Positions 14,282-22,823 of a stretch of DNA of 64,000 nucleotides are shown piece by piece. A program made the position numbers and the translations under genes. Source of the stretch: Sphingomonas aurantiaca (lineage in GTDB: Bacteria > Pseudomonadota > Alphaproteobacteria > Sphingomonadales > Sphingomonadaceae); NCBI RefSeq assembly GCF_003050705.1, contig NZ_QAOG01000002.1, forward strand, positions 1-64,000, read 5' to 3'. The notes beneath the pieces are model-generated. The model was not told where the DNA came from. It was given only the letters and a program-made list of their open reading frames with translations, and made no database searches. Numbering within the stretch: the first letter of the stretch is position 1; every line of letters begins with the position of its first letter.

Positions 14282-15436
14282 TCAGCCGCGCTCGCGGCGC
14301 GCCATCACCGCAAGGTAGGTGTCGAGCACGGTCTGGTTGATCACGTCCCAGCGATAGCCCGCCGCCTTGGCATGGCCGGCGCTGCCCATCGCGTGGCGCA
14401 GGCCCGGCTCGGCGACGATCCGGGCGATCGCGTCGGCATAGCCGGCGATGTCGGTCGGCGGCACCAGGAAGCCGGTCCGGCCATCGTCGATCAGGTCGAC
14501 CGCGCCGGTCGCGCGCGCGGCGACGACGGGAACGCTTGCCGCCATCGCCTCGAGCGTCACGTTGCCGAACGTCTCGGTGACGCTGGGGTTGAAGAACACG
14601 TCCATCGACGCGACCGCGCGGCCGAGCGCCTCGCCCGACTGAAAGCCGGTGAACACCGCTTCGGGCACGCGCTCCGCAAACCAGTCGCGCGCCGGGCCTT
14701 CGCCGACCACCACGACGCGGTGGCGGACGCCCCGGCGGCGCAGCTCGGTCAGCACGTCGGCAAAGACGTCGAGGCCCTTTTCCTTCACCAGCCGGCCGAG
14801 GAACCCGACGACCATCTCGTCATCGCCGATGCCGAGCGAGCGCCGCCAGGCCAGATCGCGCCGCGCCGGGTTGAACCGGTCGTGATCGATCCCGCGCGAC
14901 CAGATGCCGATCGACGAGGTCACCCCCCAGCCGCGCAACAGCTCGGCCATGCTGGGCGAGGGGACGACGACCTCGTCGACCCGGTTGTAGAAGCGAGTCA
15001 GCCGCTTTTTCGCGAGCGGCTCGAGAAAACCCATCCGGTAATAGCGGAAATAGGTCTCGAACCGCGTGTGGAACGACGCGACCGTCGCGATCGCTCGCGT
15101 GCGGGCATAGGCGACCGCGGCATGGCCGAGAAACTCGGGCGCGGAGACATGGACGATGTTGGGCGCAAACGCGTCGATGTCGCGGCGCACGCGCGGCGTG
15201 ATGCCCAGCGCGACGCGATATTCGCCGCGACCGCCAACCAGCGGGATCGCGGGCACGTCGACCAGGTCGCCGATCGCGGGGAAGGCGGGCTTGGCGACGG
15301 TCGGCGAATAGACGCGGACCTGCACGCCGCGCGACAAAAGGTGCCCGACAAGCAGGTTCAGCGACTGGTTCGCACCGTCGCGGACATAGTTATAATTGCC
15401 GCTGAACAGGGCCACACGGAGATCGGTCGGCTGCAT
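14282..15436 (-). CDS. Family 4 glycosyltransferase
   Basis: 384 residues, start chosen at MQPTDLRVALFSG, which matches the GT4 N-terminus. The N-terminal Rossmann half contains NYNYVRDGANQSLNLLVGHL for acceptor binding. The C-terminal half has GRLVKEKGLDVFADVL (about 210-225), VVVGEGPAR and the donor-site motif ETFGNVTLEAMAASVPVVA with its paired Glu residues. It should transfer a sugar from a nucleotide donor, as MgtA/SqdX-like mannosyl- or glucosyltransferases do to a lipid. The acceptor cannot be told from sequence. It stands alone between convergent and divergent neighbours. Confidence 0.88.
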   Translation of the reverse strand: MQPTDLRVALFSGNYNYVRDGANQSLNLLVGHLLSRGVQVRVYSPTVAKPAFPAIGDLVDVPAIPLVGGRGEYRVALGITPRVRRDIDAFAPNIVHVSAPEFLGHAAVAYARTRAIATVASFHTRFETYFRYYRMGFLEPLAKKRLTRFYNRVDEVVVPSPSMAELLRGWGVTSSIGIWSRGIDHDRFNPARRDLAWRRSLGIGDDEMVVGFLGRLVKEKGLDVFADVLTELRRRGVRHRVVVVGEGPARDWFAERVPEAVFTGFQSGEALGRAVASMDVFFNPSVTETFGNVTLEAMAASVPVVAARATGAVDLIDDGRTGFLVPPTDIAGYADAIARIVAEPGLRHAMGSAGHAKAAGYRWDVINQTVLDTYLAVMARRERG

Positions 15437-15556
15437 CCTCCGGGCGGATAGCGCCGCACGTGGGCAAGCGCCAGACAATCCGGCCGCGCGCGCTTTGCGG
15501 GGCCGATCCGGGCGAACGATGTTCCCTTATCGTTCCTGCTGGGCTAAGCCGCCGCC

Positions 15557-16927
15557 ATGGCGAAACCCCAGAAACGTTATGTATGTCAGTCCTGTGGATC
15601 GGTGTCGCACCGGTGGGCGGGGCAGTGCGCCGATTGTAACGAATGGAACACGCTGGTCGAGGAGGCGAACACCGCCGCGACTCCGTTCCATTCCAAGCAC
15701 AATCTGCAGACCGGCGGCCGCGCGATCCAGCTCGTGGGGCTCGATGCCGAGATCAAGCTGCCTGATCGGATGGCGACGGGCATCGCCGAGCTCGACCGTG
15801 CGCTGGGCGGCGGCTTCGTCGAGGGATCGGCGACGCTGATCGGTGGCGATCCCGGCATCGGCAAGTCGACGCTGCTGCTGCAGGCGGCGGCGAAGATGGC
15901 GCTCGCAGGCCAGTCGGTCGCCTATGTCTCGGGCGAGGAGGCGGCCGACCAAGTGCGGCTGCGCGCGCGGCGGCTGGGGCTCGGCAATGCGCCGGTCCAA
16001 CTGGCGGCGGCGACCTCGACGCGCGACATCCTGACGACGTTGCAGACCCGGCCGCCGGCGATGCTCGTGATCGATTCGATCCAGACGATGCATTCGGACC
16101 TGATCGAGGGCGCGCCCGGCACGGTCAGCCAGGTCCGCGCGTCGGCGCAGGAGCTGATCCGCTTCGCCAAGGAACGCGGCACCGCGGTGGTGCTCGTCGG
16201 GCACGTGACGAAGGACGGCTCGATCGCCGGTCCGCGCGTGCTCGAGCATATGGTCGACACGGTGCTGAGCTTCGAAGGCGAGCGCAGCCACCAGTACCGC
16301 ATCCTGCGCGCGATCAAGAACCGCTTCGGCGGTACCGACGAGATCGGCGTCTTCTCGATGCAGACCGAGGGGCTGGCCGAGGTCGGCAACCCGTCGTCGC
16401 TGTTCCTCACGCACCGCGACGACGCGATGACCGGCGCGACTGTGTTCCCGGCGCTGGAGGGGACGCGCCCGGTGCTCGTCGAGATCCAGGCGCTGACCGT
16501 TAGGCTTGCGTCGGGCGCGACGCCACGGCGCGCGGTGGTCGGCTGGGATTCGGGGCGGCTCGCGATGATCCTCGCGGTGCTCGAGGCGCGGTGCGGGCTC
16601 AGCTTCTCGAATGCCGAAGTCTATCTGAACATCGCCGGCGGCTACCGCGTGCAGGATCCGGCGGCGGACCTGGCAGTGGCGGCGGCGCTGATTTCGGCGA
16701 TGTCGGAACGCCCGGTGCCCGTCGACGCGGTGGCGTTCGGCGAGGTCGCGCTGTCGGGCGAGATCCGTCCGGTCGCGCATGGGCTGTTGCGGCTCAAGGA
16801 GGCCAGCAAGCTCGGCTTCGAACGCGCGCTGGTCCCGGCGTCGATGACGGGGGAGAAGAGCGGGATGAAACTGTCGGGCTTCAAGACGCTGGCCTCGTTC
16901 GTCGATCACATGATGGGGCGGGGGTAG
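15557..16927 (+). CDS. radA: DNA repair protein RadA (Sms)
   Basis: 456 residues, the usual length. The N-terminal zinc finger uses Cys10, Cys13, Cys24 and Cys27. The RecA-like ATPase has Walker A GGDPGIGKS (about 96-104) and the RadA-specific KNRFG motif (AIKNRFGGTDEIG). The C-terminal Lon-protease-like domain lacks the catalytic pair. RadA is a branch-migrating helicase that promotes recombination intermediates in the cytoplasm. It heads a run of same-strand genes, with cvpA 87 bp downstream. Confidence 0.96.
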   Translation: MAKPQKRYVCQSCGSVSHRWAGQCADCNEWNTLVEEANTAATPFHSKHNLQTGGRAIQLVGLDAEIKLPDRMATGIAELDRALGGGFVEGSATLIGGDPGIGKSTLLLQAAAKMALAGQSVAYVSGEEAADQVRLRARRLGLGNAPVQLAAATSTRDILTTLQTRPPAMLVIDSIQTMHSDLIEGAPGTVSQVRASAQELIRFAKERGTAVVLVGHVTKDGSIAGPRVLEHMVDTVLSFEGERSHQYRILRAIKNRFGGTDEIGVFSMQTEGLAEVGNPSSLFLTHRDDAMTGATVFPALEGTRPVLVEIQALTVRLASGATPRRAVVGWDSGRLAMILAVLEARCGLSFSNAEVYLNIAGGYRVQDPAADLAVAAALISAMSERPVPVDAVAFGEVALSGEIRPVAHGLLRLKEASKLGFERALVPASMTGEKSGMKLSGFKTLASFVDHMMGRG

Positions 16928-17014
16928 CACCGCGCGGGGTATGACGGGGCTGGCGAGGACGCGACACGAACGCCCGCACTAGCGGTTCGGCGCGCGCATC
17001 CCTATTCCAGATCC

Positions 17015-17581
17015 ATGAACCTCACCGCGCTAGACATCGTCGTCCTGCTCGCCGTCGCCGGGTCGGCGGTGCTCGGGTTGATCCGCGGGTTCGTGACCGA
17101 AGTGCTGTCGATGTTCGCCTGGGTCGCGATGGTGGCGATGTTGAAGCTGTTCCACATCCCGCTTGCCGCCACGCTGTCGCCGATGATCGGTACCGTCGGC
17201 GGCGCCGCGGTGCTCGCCTTCGCGATCATCACCGGGCTGACCTATATCGGCGGACGGCTGGTCGCCAACGCGATCGGCGCGCGGACCAGGACGTCGATCC
17301 TGGGACCCGTCGACCGCGCGCTCGGCTTCGGGTTCGGCGCGCTCAAGGGCCTGATCCTCGCCAGCCTCGTCTTCCTGCTCGCGACGCTCGTCATCGATAC
17401 GATGGGCGGCGGACCCGCGCGCCGGCCCGGCTGGATGACGACGTCGCGGACCTACCCGCTGCTCAACGCCACCAGCGCCAGCATCGCCGATTTCGTCGAC
17501 CGCCGCCGCCGCGGCAAGCCCGTGTTCGGCGCCATGACGCCGCCCTCCCGATCCGATAACGCAAGCGAGCCGAAGCCATGA
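17015..17581 (+). CDS. cvpA: CvpA family inner-membrane protein
   Basis: 188 residues with four hydrophobic segments (about 5-25, 30-50, 60-85, 103-125). The sequence LDIVVLLAVAGSAVLGLIRGF is the CvpA opening, and GPVDRALGFGFGALKGLILASLV is the second family block. CvpA is required for colicin V production in E. coli and more generally for envelope homeostasis. The tail is Pro/Ser-rich and cytoplasmic. Its stop overlaps the next ATG (ATGA), so it is coupled to the IscU-like gene. Confidence 0.9.
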   Translation: MNLTALDIVVLLAVAGSAVLGLIRGFVTEVLSMFAWVAMVAMLKLFHIPLAATLSPMIGTVGGAAVLAFAIITGLTYIGGRLVANAIGARTRTSILGPVDRALGFGFGALKGLILASLVFLLATLVIDTMGGGPARRPGWMTTSRTYPLLNATSASIADFVDRRRRGKPVFGAMTPPSRSDNASEPKP

Positions 17582-18009
17582 GCGCGCCCCTCTACAACGC
17601 CGAGATCCTGCGTCTCGCCGCGACGATCCCGCACCACGAACGCCTCCCCGCGCCGATGGCGACCGCCGAGAAACGCTCGCCGATCTGCGGCAGCCGCGTG
17701 ACGATCGACGTCGCGGTCGACGCCGAGGGGCGCGTGAGCGAGGTCGGGCTGCTCGTCCGCGCCTGCGCGCTGGGCCAGGCATCGTCGTCGTTGCTCGCCG
17801 CCAACATCCTCGGCCGGACGCCTGCCGAACTCGCCGCCGCGCGCGATGGGCTGACCACCTGGCTTGCGCGCGAAGGCGATCCGCCCGATTGGCCGGGGAT
17901 GGATATCTTCACCCCCGCGCTCGACTATACCGCGCGCCACCCCTCGATCCGGCTGGCGTTCGAAGCCGCGGCCGAAGCCGCCGATACCGCTGCAAAGGCC
18001 AAAGCCTGA
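17578..18009 (+). CDS. IscU/NifU-N-like Fe-S scaffold protein
   Basis: 143 residues. It has the fold signature of IscU-type scaffolds: the N-terminal LYNAEILRLA, a conserved Cys in PICGSRV (about residue 37) and a second in RACALGQASSSLLAAN (about residue 61), with ALGQAS replacing the usual FGCGAAIASSS. The third ligand Cys is not evident, so it is a divergent, alphaproteobacterial-type member rather than canonical IscU. Overlaps with both neighbours (ATGA) show tight coupling to cvpA and the antiporter gene. Confidence 0.8.
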   Translation: MSAPLYNAEILRLAATIPHHERLPAPMATAEKRSPICGSRVTIDVAVDAEGRVSEVGLLVRACALGQASSSLLAANILGRTPAELAAARDGLTTWLAREGDPPDWPGMDIFTPALDYTARHPSIRLAFEAAAEAADTAAKAKA

Positions 18010-19772
18010 TGGCCGAGGGCACGTCGCCGTCGCTGCTGCGTGACGGGGTCGTATTGCTCGGGTTTGGGCTGATGTTCGTGCTGTTGTTCCGGCGACTCGG
18101 GCTGGGTGCGACGCTCGGCTATCTCGTCGCGGGCGCGGTCGTCGGGCCGCATGTGCTCGGCCTGGTCGGTGATGCGGAATCAAAGCTCGGCTTTGCCGAA
18201 CTCGGCATCACGCTGCTGCTGTTCATCGTCGGGCTCGAGCTCAATCCGACGCGTCTGTGGCGGATGAAGGAGGAGATATTCGGGCTGGGCTTGTTGCAGG
18301 TCGCAATCTGCGGCCTGGCGATCACGGCAATCGTCTGGATCGGCGCGCGATTCTCGCTCCCCGCCGCGCTCGCGCTGGGGCTCCCGCTCGCGCTGTCGTC
18401 GACCGCGCAGGTCCTGCCGATGCTGCGCTCTTCCGGCCGCATGAAGACGCCGTTCGGTGAGCGCGCATTCTCCATCCTGCTGTTCCAGGATCTCTCGATC
18501 GTCCCGCTCATCACGATCGTCGCGGCGATGAGCCGCAATCCCGCCGACGCCAACGCGCCGCCCGGCTGGCTGCTCGCGATCTACACGGTGCTCGCGGTCG
18601 TCGGCCTTGTCGTCGCAGGCCGCTTCCTGCTTCGCCCGTTCTTCCGCCTGATCGGCAATCTCGGCGAGCGCGAGATGTTCGTCTTCGCGGGCCTCTTCAC
18701 CGTCATCGCGAGCGCCGCGATCATGGAATGGCTGGGCCTGTCGACCGCGCTTGGCGCCTTCATCGCCGGCGTCATGCTCGCCGACAGCCCGTACCGGCAC
18801 GAACTTGAAGCCGATGTCGAGCCGTTCCGATCGATCCTCCTCGGGCTGTTCTTCCTCGCGGTCGGCATGGTGCTCGATCTGAACGCGATCGCCGAGCGGC
18901 CGCTGTTCGTGATGGCGATGGCGGCCGCGCTGATCCTGACCAAGACCAGCGTGATCATGCTGATCGGCATGGCGTTCAAGATGACGTGGCGCCAGGCGTT
19001 CGCGCTTGGCCTGTTGCTGAGCCAGGGCGGCGAGTTCGGCTTCGTGCTGTTCGCGCAGGCGCAGGCCGGGCTGCTGATCGAACCGCAGGCGGCGAGCCTG
19101 TTCGGCGCGATCATCACGCTGTCGATGGCGACGACGCCGTTCCTGATGGGGATCACGCGCCGCTTCCGGACCGAGCCAGTCGCCAAGGGGCAGCAGCGCG
19201 ACGGTCCCAAGGTCGACGGCGCGAACGCGATCATCGTCGGCTATGGGCGGTTTGGCCAGACGGTCGGCCAGATCCTGCTCGAGGAAGATATTCCGGTGAC
19301 GCTGATCGACACCGATATCGAGATGATCGACATCGCCGGCGAGTTCGGCGCGAAGGTTTATTATGGCGACGGCACGCGGCTCGACCTGTTGCGCCAGGCG
19401 GGCGCCGCGGAGGCGGAGGTCATCTGTTTCTGCATGGACGGCGACCAGCTCGATCCCGCGACGATCGAGGGCGTGCACGAGGCGTTCCCCGACGCGGCGA
19501 TCTACGTCCGCGCCTATGATCGGCGTGCGCTGGTCAAGCTGAAGAACACGTCGGCGAATGCGGTGGTCCGCGAAGTGCTCGAATCGGCGGTGAAGATGGC
19601 GCGGCTGGCGTTGCGCGGGCTCGATGTCGCGCCGGGCGATATCGACCGGGCGGAGGAAGCCTATCGCGCGCGCGACAAGGAGCGGTTGCAGTTCCAGATC
19701 GACTCGGGTGACATCCGCGCGGCGCGCACCGAGACCGCGCAACGCTTTCCCTGGGGGAACGACCAGCCATGA
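18009..19772 (+). CDS. CPA2 cation:proton antiporter with TrkA-N domain (KefB/KefC-like)
   Basis: 587 residues. Residues about 10-385 hold 12 or so membrane segments of the Na+/H+ exchanger fold, including GFAELGITLLLFIVGLELNP and the helix-5/6 ALSSTAQVLPML region. The C-terminal Rossmann domain (about 405-525) starts at NAIIVGYGRFGQTVGQIL and has the acidic IDTDIEMI end of the second strand, so it binds nucleotide. KefB/KefC-type proteins exchange K+ (or Na+) for protons and are gated by this domain. The start overlaps the preceding stop, and the next gene starts at its stop. Confidence 0.92.
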   Translation: MAEGTSPSLLRDGVVLLGFGLMFVLLFRRLGLGATLGYLVAGAVVGPHVLGLVGDAESKLGFAELGITLLLFIVGLELNPTRLWRMKEEIFGLGLLQVAICGLAITAIVWIGARFSLPAALALGLPLALSSTAQVLPMLRSSGRMKTPFGERAFSILLFQDLSIVPLITIVAAMSRNPADANAPPGWLLAIYTVLAVVGLVVAGRFLLRPFFRLIGNLGEREMFVFAGLFTVIASAAIMEWLGLSTALGAFIAGVMLADSPYRHELEADVEPFRSILLGLFFLAVGMVLDLNAIAERPLFVMAMAAALILTKTSVIMLIGMAFKMTWRQAFALGLLLSQGGEFGFVLFAQAQAGLLIEPQAASLFGAIITLSMATTPFLMGITRRFRTEPVAKGQQRDGPKVDGANAIIVGYGRFGQTVGQILLEEDIPVTLIDTDIEMIDIAGEFGAKVYYGDGTRLDLLRQAGAAEAEVICFCMDGDQLDPATIEGVHEAFPDAAIYVRAYDRRALVKLKNTSANAVVREVLESAVKMARLALRGLDVAPGDIDRAEEAYRARDKERLQFQIDSGDIRAARTETAQRFPWGNDQP

Positions 19773-20095
19773 TCATCGTCATTCTCGCCGCCTTGTCGGG
19801 CGCGCTCGCGGTCGCTGCAGGCGCGTTCGGCGCACACGGCGCAAGCGGTGCCGCCGCGGAGTGGCTGAAGACCGGCGCGCAGTACCAGCTGGTCCACGTG
19901 GTCGCGGCGCTGGTCGCGATCCGCATGGAGGCGCGCGGACCCGCCTGGCTGTTCGTGGCCGGCGCGGCGATCTTCGCGCTGACGCTCTATGCGATGGCGC
20001 TGGGAGCGCCGCGCTGGTTCGGGGCGATCACGCCGATCGGTGGGGCGCTGCTGATCGGGGGCTGGCTGTGGCTCGCATGGCAGGCGCGGTCCTGA
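19769..20095 (+). CDS. DUF423 membrane protein
   Basis: 108 residues with four predicted helices. GALAVAAGAFGAHG, WLKTGAQYQLVHVVAAL and the final TPIGGALLIGGWLWLAW are the DUF423 (YgdD-like) signatures. The family function is unknown. It overlaps the antiporter stop by 4 bp and closes the radA-cvpA-IscU-like-antiporter run. The end is 7 bp from the convergent AraC regulator. Confidence 0.88.
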   Translation: MIIVILAALSGALAVAAGAFGAHGASGAAAEWLKTGAQYQLVHVVAALVAIRMEARGPAWLFVAGAAIFALTLYAMALGAPRWFGAITPIGGALLIGGWLWLAWQARS

Positions 20096-20101
20096 CCACG
20101 G

Positions 20102-21115
20102 TCAGCGCAGTTCCTGCTGCCACAACCGGATCTGCTCGATAGGATCGGTCTCCGCCATCGCGGTCGCGACCGCGGTGCGATAGCCGCCGGGCCGTAGCCC
20201 GTAGCGCGCCAGGAACGCACGGCTGGCGTGGCTCTCGGTGACGAGCCCCGCGTCGAGCGCGATTTCGGCGAACGACCGTCGCTCGGCGGGGTTGGAGAGC
20301 GCGCGCCGGACCTGTTCGAGGCGTCGCGCGAGGATGAAGGCGGCAAGCCCCTGTTGCGGCCGCAGCAGCCGGTACAGCGTCGCGCGCGACACGCCGGTCT
20401 CGGCAATCGCGGTCTCTGCGTCGAAATCGGGATCCCCGAGCCGGCCGTCGACCAGCGTGCGAAGCTGGCTCAGTCGCCGCCCGTCGCGCCCGGCCTCGAC
20501 GATGGTGTCGTGCAGCCCATAGGTCTCCAGCGCCACCTTCAGCAGCGTGCACAGCGCAGACGTCGCAGCCGGCAGCGACGAGGTCTTCATGTTGGGCAGG
20601 TTCGACAGCAGCGACTGGACGAAATCGGCGTAGAGCCGGCACTGGTCGGCGGTCAGCACCAGTCCGTGCAGCGCCCCGATCGGCCCGACGGTCTCCTCGA
20701 TCCGGTCCTGCGCGATCGCGAGCGTCGCGATTCGTGCATCGCGCATCATGTTGCGCGTGGCGCGGCTGACATCGACCAGCACGACCTCGCCGGCTTTGAT
20801 CTCGCGGATGCCGTCGCCGATATCGACCTGCAACAGGCCCTCGAACACCAGCGTCACGGTCCAGTGCGTGAAGCCGTCGCGGCCGACCCGCTGCTCGCCC
20901 CGGCTATGGCTGATGTCGTTGAGGCGGCGATCGTAGAGCAGCGCGCGGTCCAGTCGCCAGGCCTCGAACGCGGCGCGCGGGTCGGGGCCGATCTGCGTGA
21001 CGTCGGCGCCCAGCGCGTAGAGCGCCCGGTACCGATCGATCCGCTCGTTCGGCGGCAACGCCGCGCTGTCGAACGAAACCCGTTCGGGTGCCTCGGGCGC
21101 GGTCATGCCGCGCAT
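20102..21115 (-). CDS. AraC-family transcriptional regulator
   Basis: 337 residues. The N-terminal region (about 15-185) is the AraC-binding-like domain, with a cupin-type stretch THWTVTLVFEGLLQVDIGDG. The C-terminal 100 residues form the double helix-turn-helix: TAIAETGVSRATLYRLLRPQQGLAAFILARRLEQVRRAL, then FAEIALDAGLVTESHASRAFLARYGLRPGGYR. The region overlaps the 3' end of the MFS gene by 13 bp on the same strand, so the transporter is probably cotranscribed and may be its target. No ligand can be predicted. Confidence 0.88.
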   Translation of the reverse strand: MRGMTAPEAPERVSFDSAALPPNERIDRYRALYALGADVTQIGPDPRAAFEAWRLDRALLYDRRLNDISHSRGEQRVGRDGFTHWTVTLVFEGLLQVDIGDGIREIKAGEVVLVDVSRATRNMMRDARIATLAIAQDRIEETVGPIGALHGLVLTADQCRLYADFVQSLLSNLPNMKTSSLPAATSALCTLLKVALETYGLHDTIVEAGRDGRRLSQLRTLVDGRLGDPDFDAETAIAETGVSRATLYRLLRPQQGLAAFILARRLEQVRRALSNPAERRSFAEIALDAGLVTESHASRAFLARYGLRPGGYRTAVATAMAETDPIEQIRLWQQELR

Positions 21116-22371
21116 CTCTGGCGATAGCGGGGCCGGACCGCCCAGACCGCCAGCGCGCAGACGCAGCTTGCGATCACGCCGGTGGTGAACAACGCGGCCC
21201 CGAGCGCCCCGGCGGCAGGAACGGTGCCGGCGCCGCCGCTTCCGGCAACGGTCGCCAGCACCCCGGTCAGCAGCGGTCCGACGCCGACGCCCACCAGCGT
21301 GACGAGCGCGAGAAAGACGCCGTTGACGGTAACGCGCGCCGAGACCGGGCTCAGCATCTGCACGCCGAACAGCCCGCAGAACGAGGCGATCCCGAGCGTG
21401 AGGTTCGCCATCGCCACGCCGACCACCGCCCCGGCGAGGCTCGGCGCCCAGACCAGCGCCGCGAGCGGCAGCAGCGTCGCGATCAGCCCGGTGAGGAGGA
21501 TCGCCGGGACATGATCATGCCACGCGGTATAGCGGGTCATCAGCCAGCCGCCGGCAAGCTGGCCTGCGGGCGCCGCGATCAGCGTCACCCCGCCAAGCAG
21601 GATCGCCGCCTCGGCGGGCAGGAGACCGCGGTCGCGCACGAACAGCGTCGGCAGCCACGCGCCCATCGCCTGGATGAGCAGGACGGGCATGATCGCCGCC
21701 GCAAAATATAGCGCGATCGTCGACCGGCGGACTTCGGCTGGCAGGGGACTCGTCGGTGGACCATCGGGCAGGGGCCCGACCGGGCCGATGCGCGCGGCGC
21801 TGCGGCGGATACCGACGAGCAGCGGGAGCATCACGATGTTGGGCAACGCGGTGATCACGAAGAGCCACCGCCAATGCGCGACCCCGCTCAGCGGGTTGGC
21901 GGGATCGACGGGCGCGAGAACGGTCAACAATGACAGCAACGCGCCGATCGCCAGCAGCGCGGTGCTTCGCCCGATCGTCGAGCCGCTCGTGAAGACAGAC
22001 AGCGCGCGCGCGCGACCGTCGGCCCCGGCGGTGTCGACGAGCCAGGCGATCGCCACCGGCACGAACATCGCCTGGCCGATGCCGAGCCCCGCCCGCGCCA
22101 GCATCAGCATGGTCGTGGATTGTGCCGCGCCAGTCACGAGCGTTGCCGCGGTCCAGACCGCCACGCCGCCAATCAACCACCACGGCGATGCCCGCCGCCC
22201 GCGCAGCATCGCCGCCAGCGCCAGCGCGGTGACGCCGTACGGCACGGCAAAGGCGGTCCCTATCAGCCAGCCCGCGCCGGCATCGGTCATCGGCAGGTCC
22301 AGGCGCATCAATGGCAACGCACCGCCGATCATGGTGCGATCGATGAAGGCGAGACAGTGCAGTATGGCCAA
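21103..22371 (-). CDS. Major facilitator superfamily transporter (start uncertain)
   Basis: Twelve hydrophobic segments. The MFS opening ILHCLAFIDRTMIGGALPLMRLDL and the loop 2-3 region AAMLRGRRA are typical, with a second-half counterpart PAEAAILLGG. Substrate is unknown. The start is awkward: the first helix begins near 22395, but the only in-frame starts are a GTG at 22596 (adding about 67 residues without family resemblance) and this TTG. A run of C residues (about 22396-22404) just upstream could hide a frameshift. It is upstream of and overlaps the AraC gene. The divergent gap to the lactonase gene holds two palindromes. Confidence 0.75.
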   Translation of the reverse strand: MAILHCLAFIDRTMIGGALPLMRLDLPMTDAGAGWLIGTAFAVPYGVTALALAAMLRGRRASPWWLIGGVAVWTAATLVTGAAQSTTMLMLARAGLGIGQAMFVPVAIAWLVDTAGADGRARALSVFTSGSTIGRSTALLAIGALLSLLTVLAPVDPANPLSGVAHWRWLFVITALPNIVMLPLLVGIRRSAARIGPVGPLPDGPPTSPLPAEVRRSTIALYFAAAIMPVLLIQAMGAWLPTLFVRDRGLLPAEAAILLGGVTLIAAPAGQLAGGWLMTRYTAWHDHVPAILLTGLIATLLPLAALVWAPSLAGAVVGVAMANLTLGIASFCGLFGVQMLSPVSARVTVNGVFLALVTLVGVGVGPLLTGVLATVAGSGGAGTVPAAGALGAALFTTGVIASCVCALAVWAVRPRYRQRCAA

Positions 22372-22398
22372 TACGGAAATGATACGCCTGATGACCCA

Positions 22399-22823
22399 CC
22401 CCCCCAGGCGTTCGATATATCCAATAATGACAGCGATCTGGCCCCGGTGGCGGCAGCGGTCAAGCCTTGCGGATGCACAGCCGGCACGCGTGCCGGACCG
22501 TGCGGTAACTATTGTCCGCGCGATGCAGTAAACGCGAACTTGTCGCGGACGCGCGTTGCACGTCGCCCAGATCAGTCGCCTGTTCTTAAAGAACACAAAC
22601 CCGTCGGAATTGAACCGATCTCATTGTCCAAGCGTCGCGTCGGAACGTTTGCGGCAGCGCGCCGCTTCCGGCGATCGTGAGTGCGATCGAGGCGTTTCTC
22701 GACGGGGCGGTGGCCTGGGCGGACATCGCGATGCGGTCGCGCTTCCCAACGCTTGCTCGCTGCCGCATGGGGATGTGGTGCAGGCGCCGTATCGCATGCA
22801 TGTGGCGCATGGCGGGGGATGGC
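22399..22823. promoter_or_regulatory. Divergent intergenic region with two perfect palindromes
   Basis: CCGGCACGCGTGCCGG (22481-22496) and TGTTCTTAAAGAACA (22581-22595) are both perfectly self-complementary. They lie between the divergent MFS and lactonase genes and are candidate operators for the AraC-type or another regulator. No protein gene is convincing here. Confidence 0.45.
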
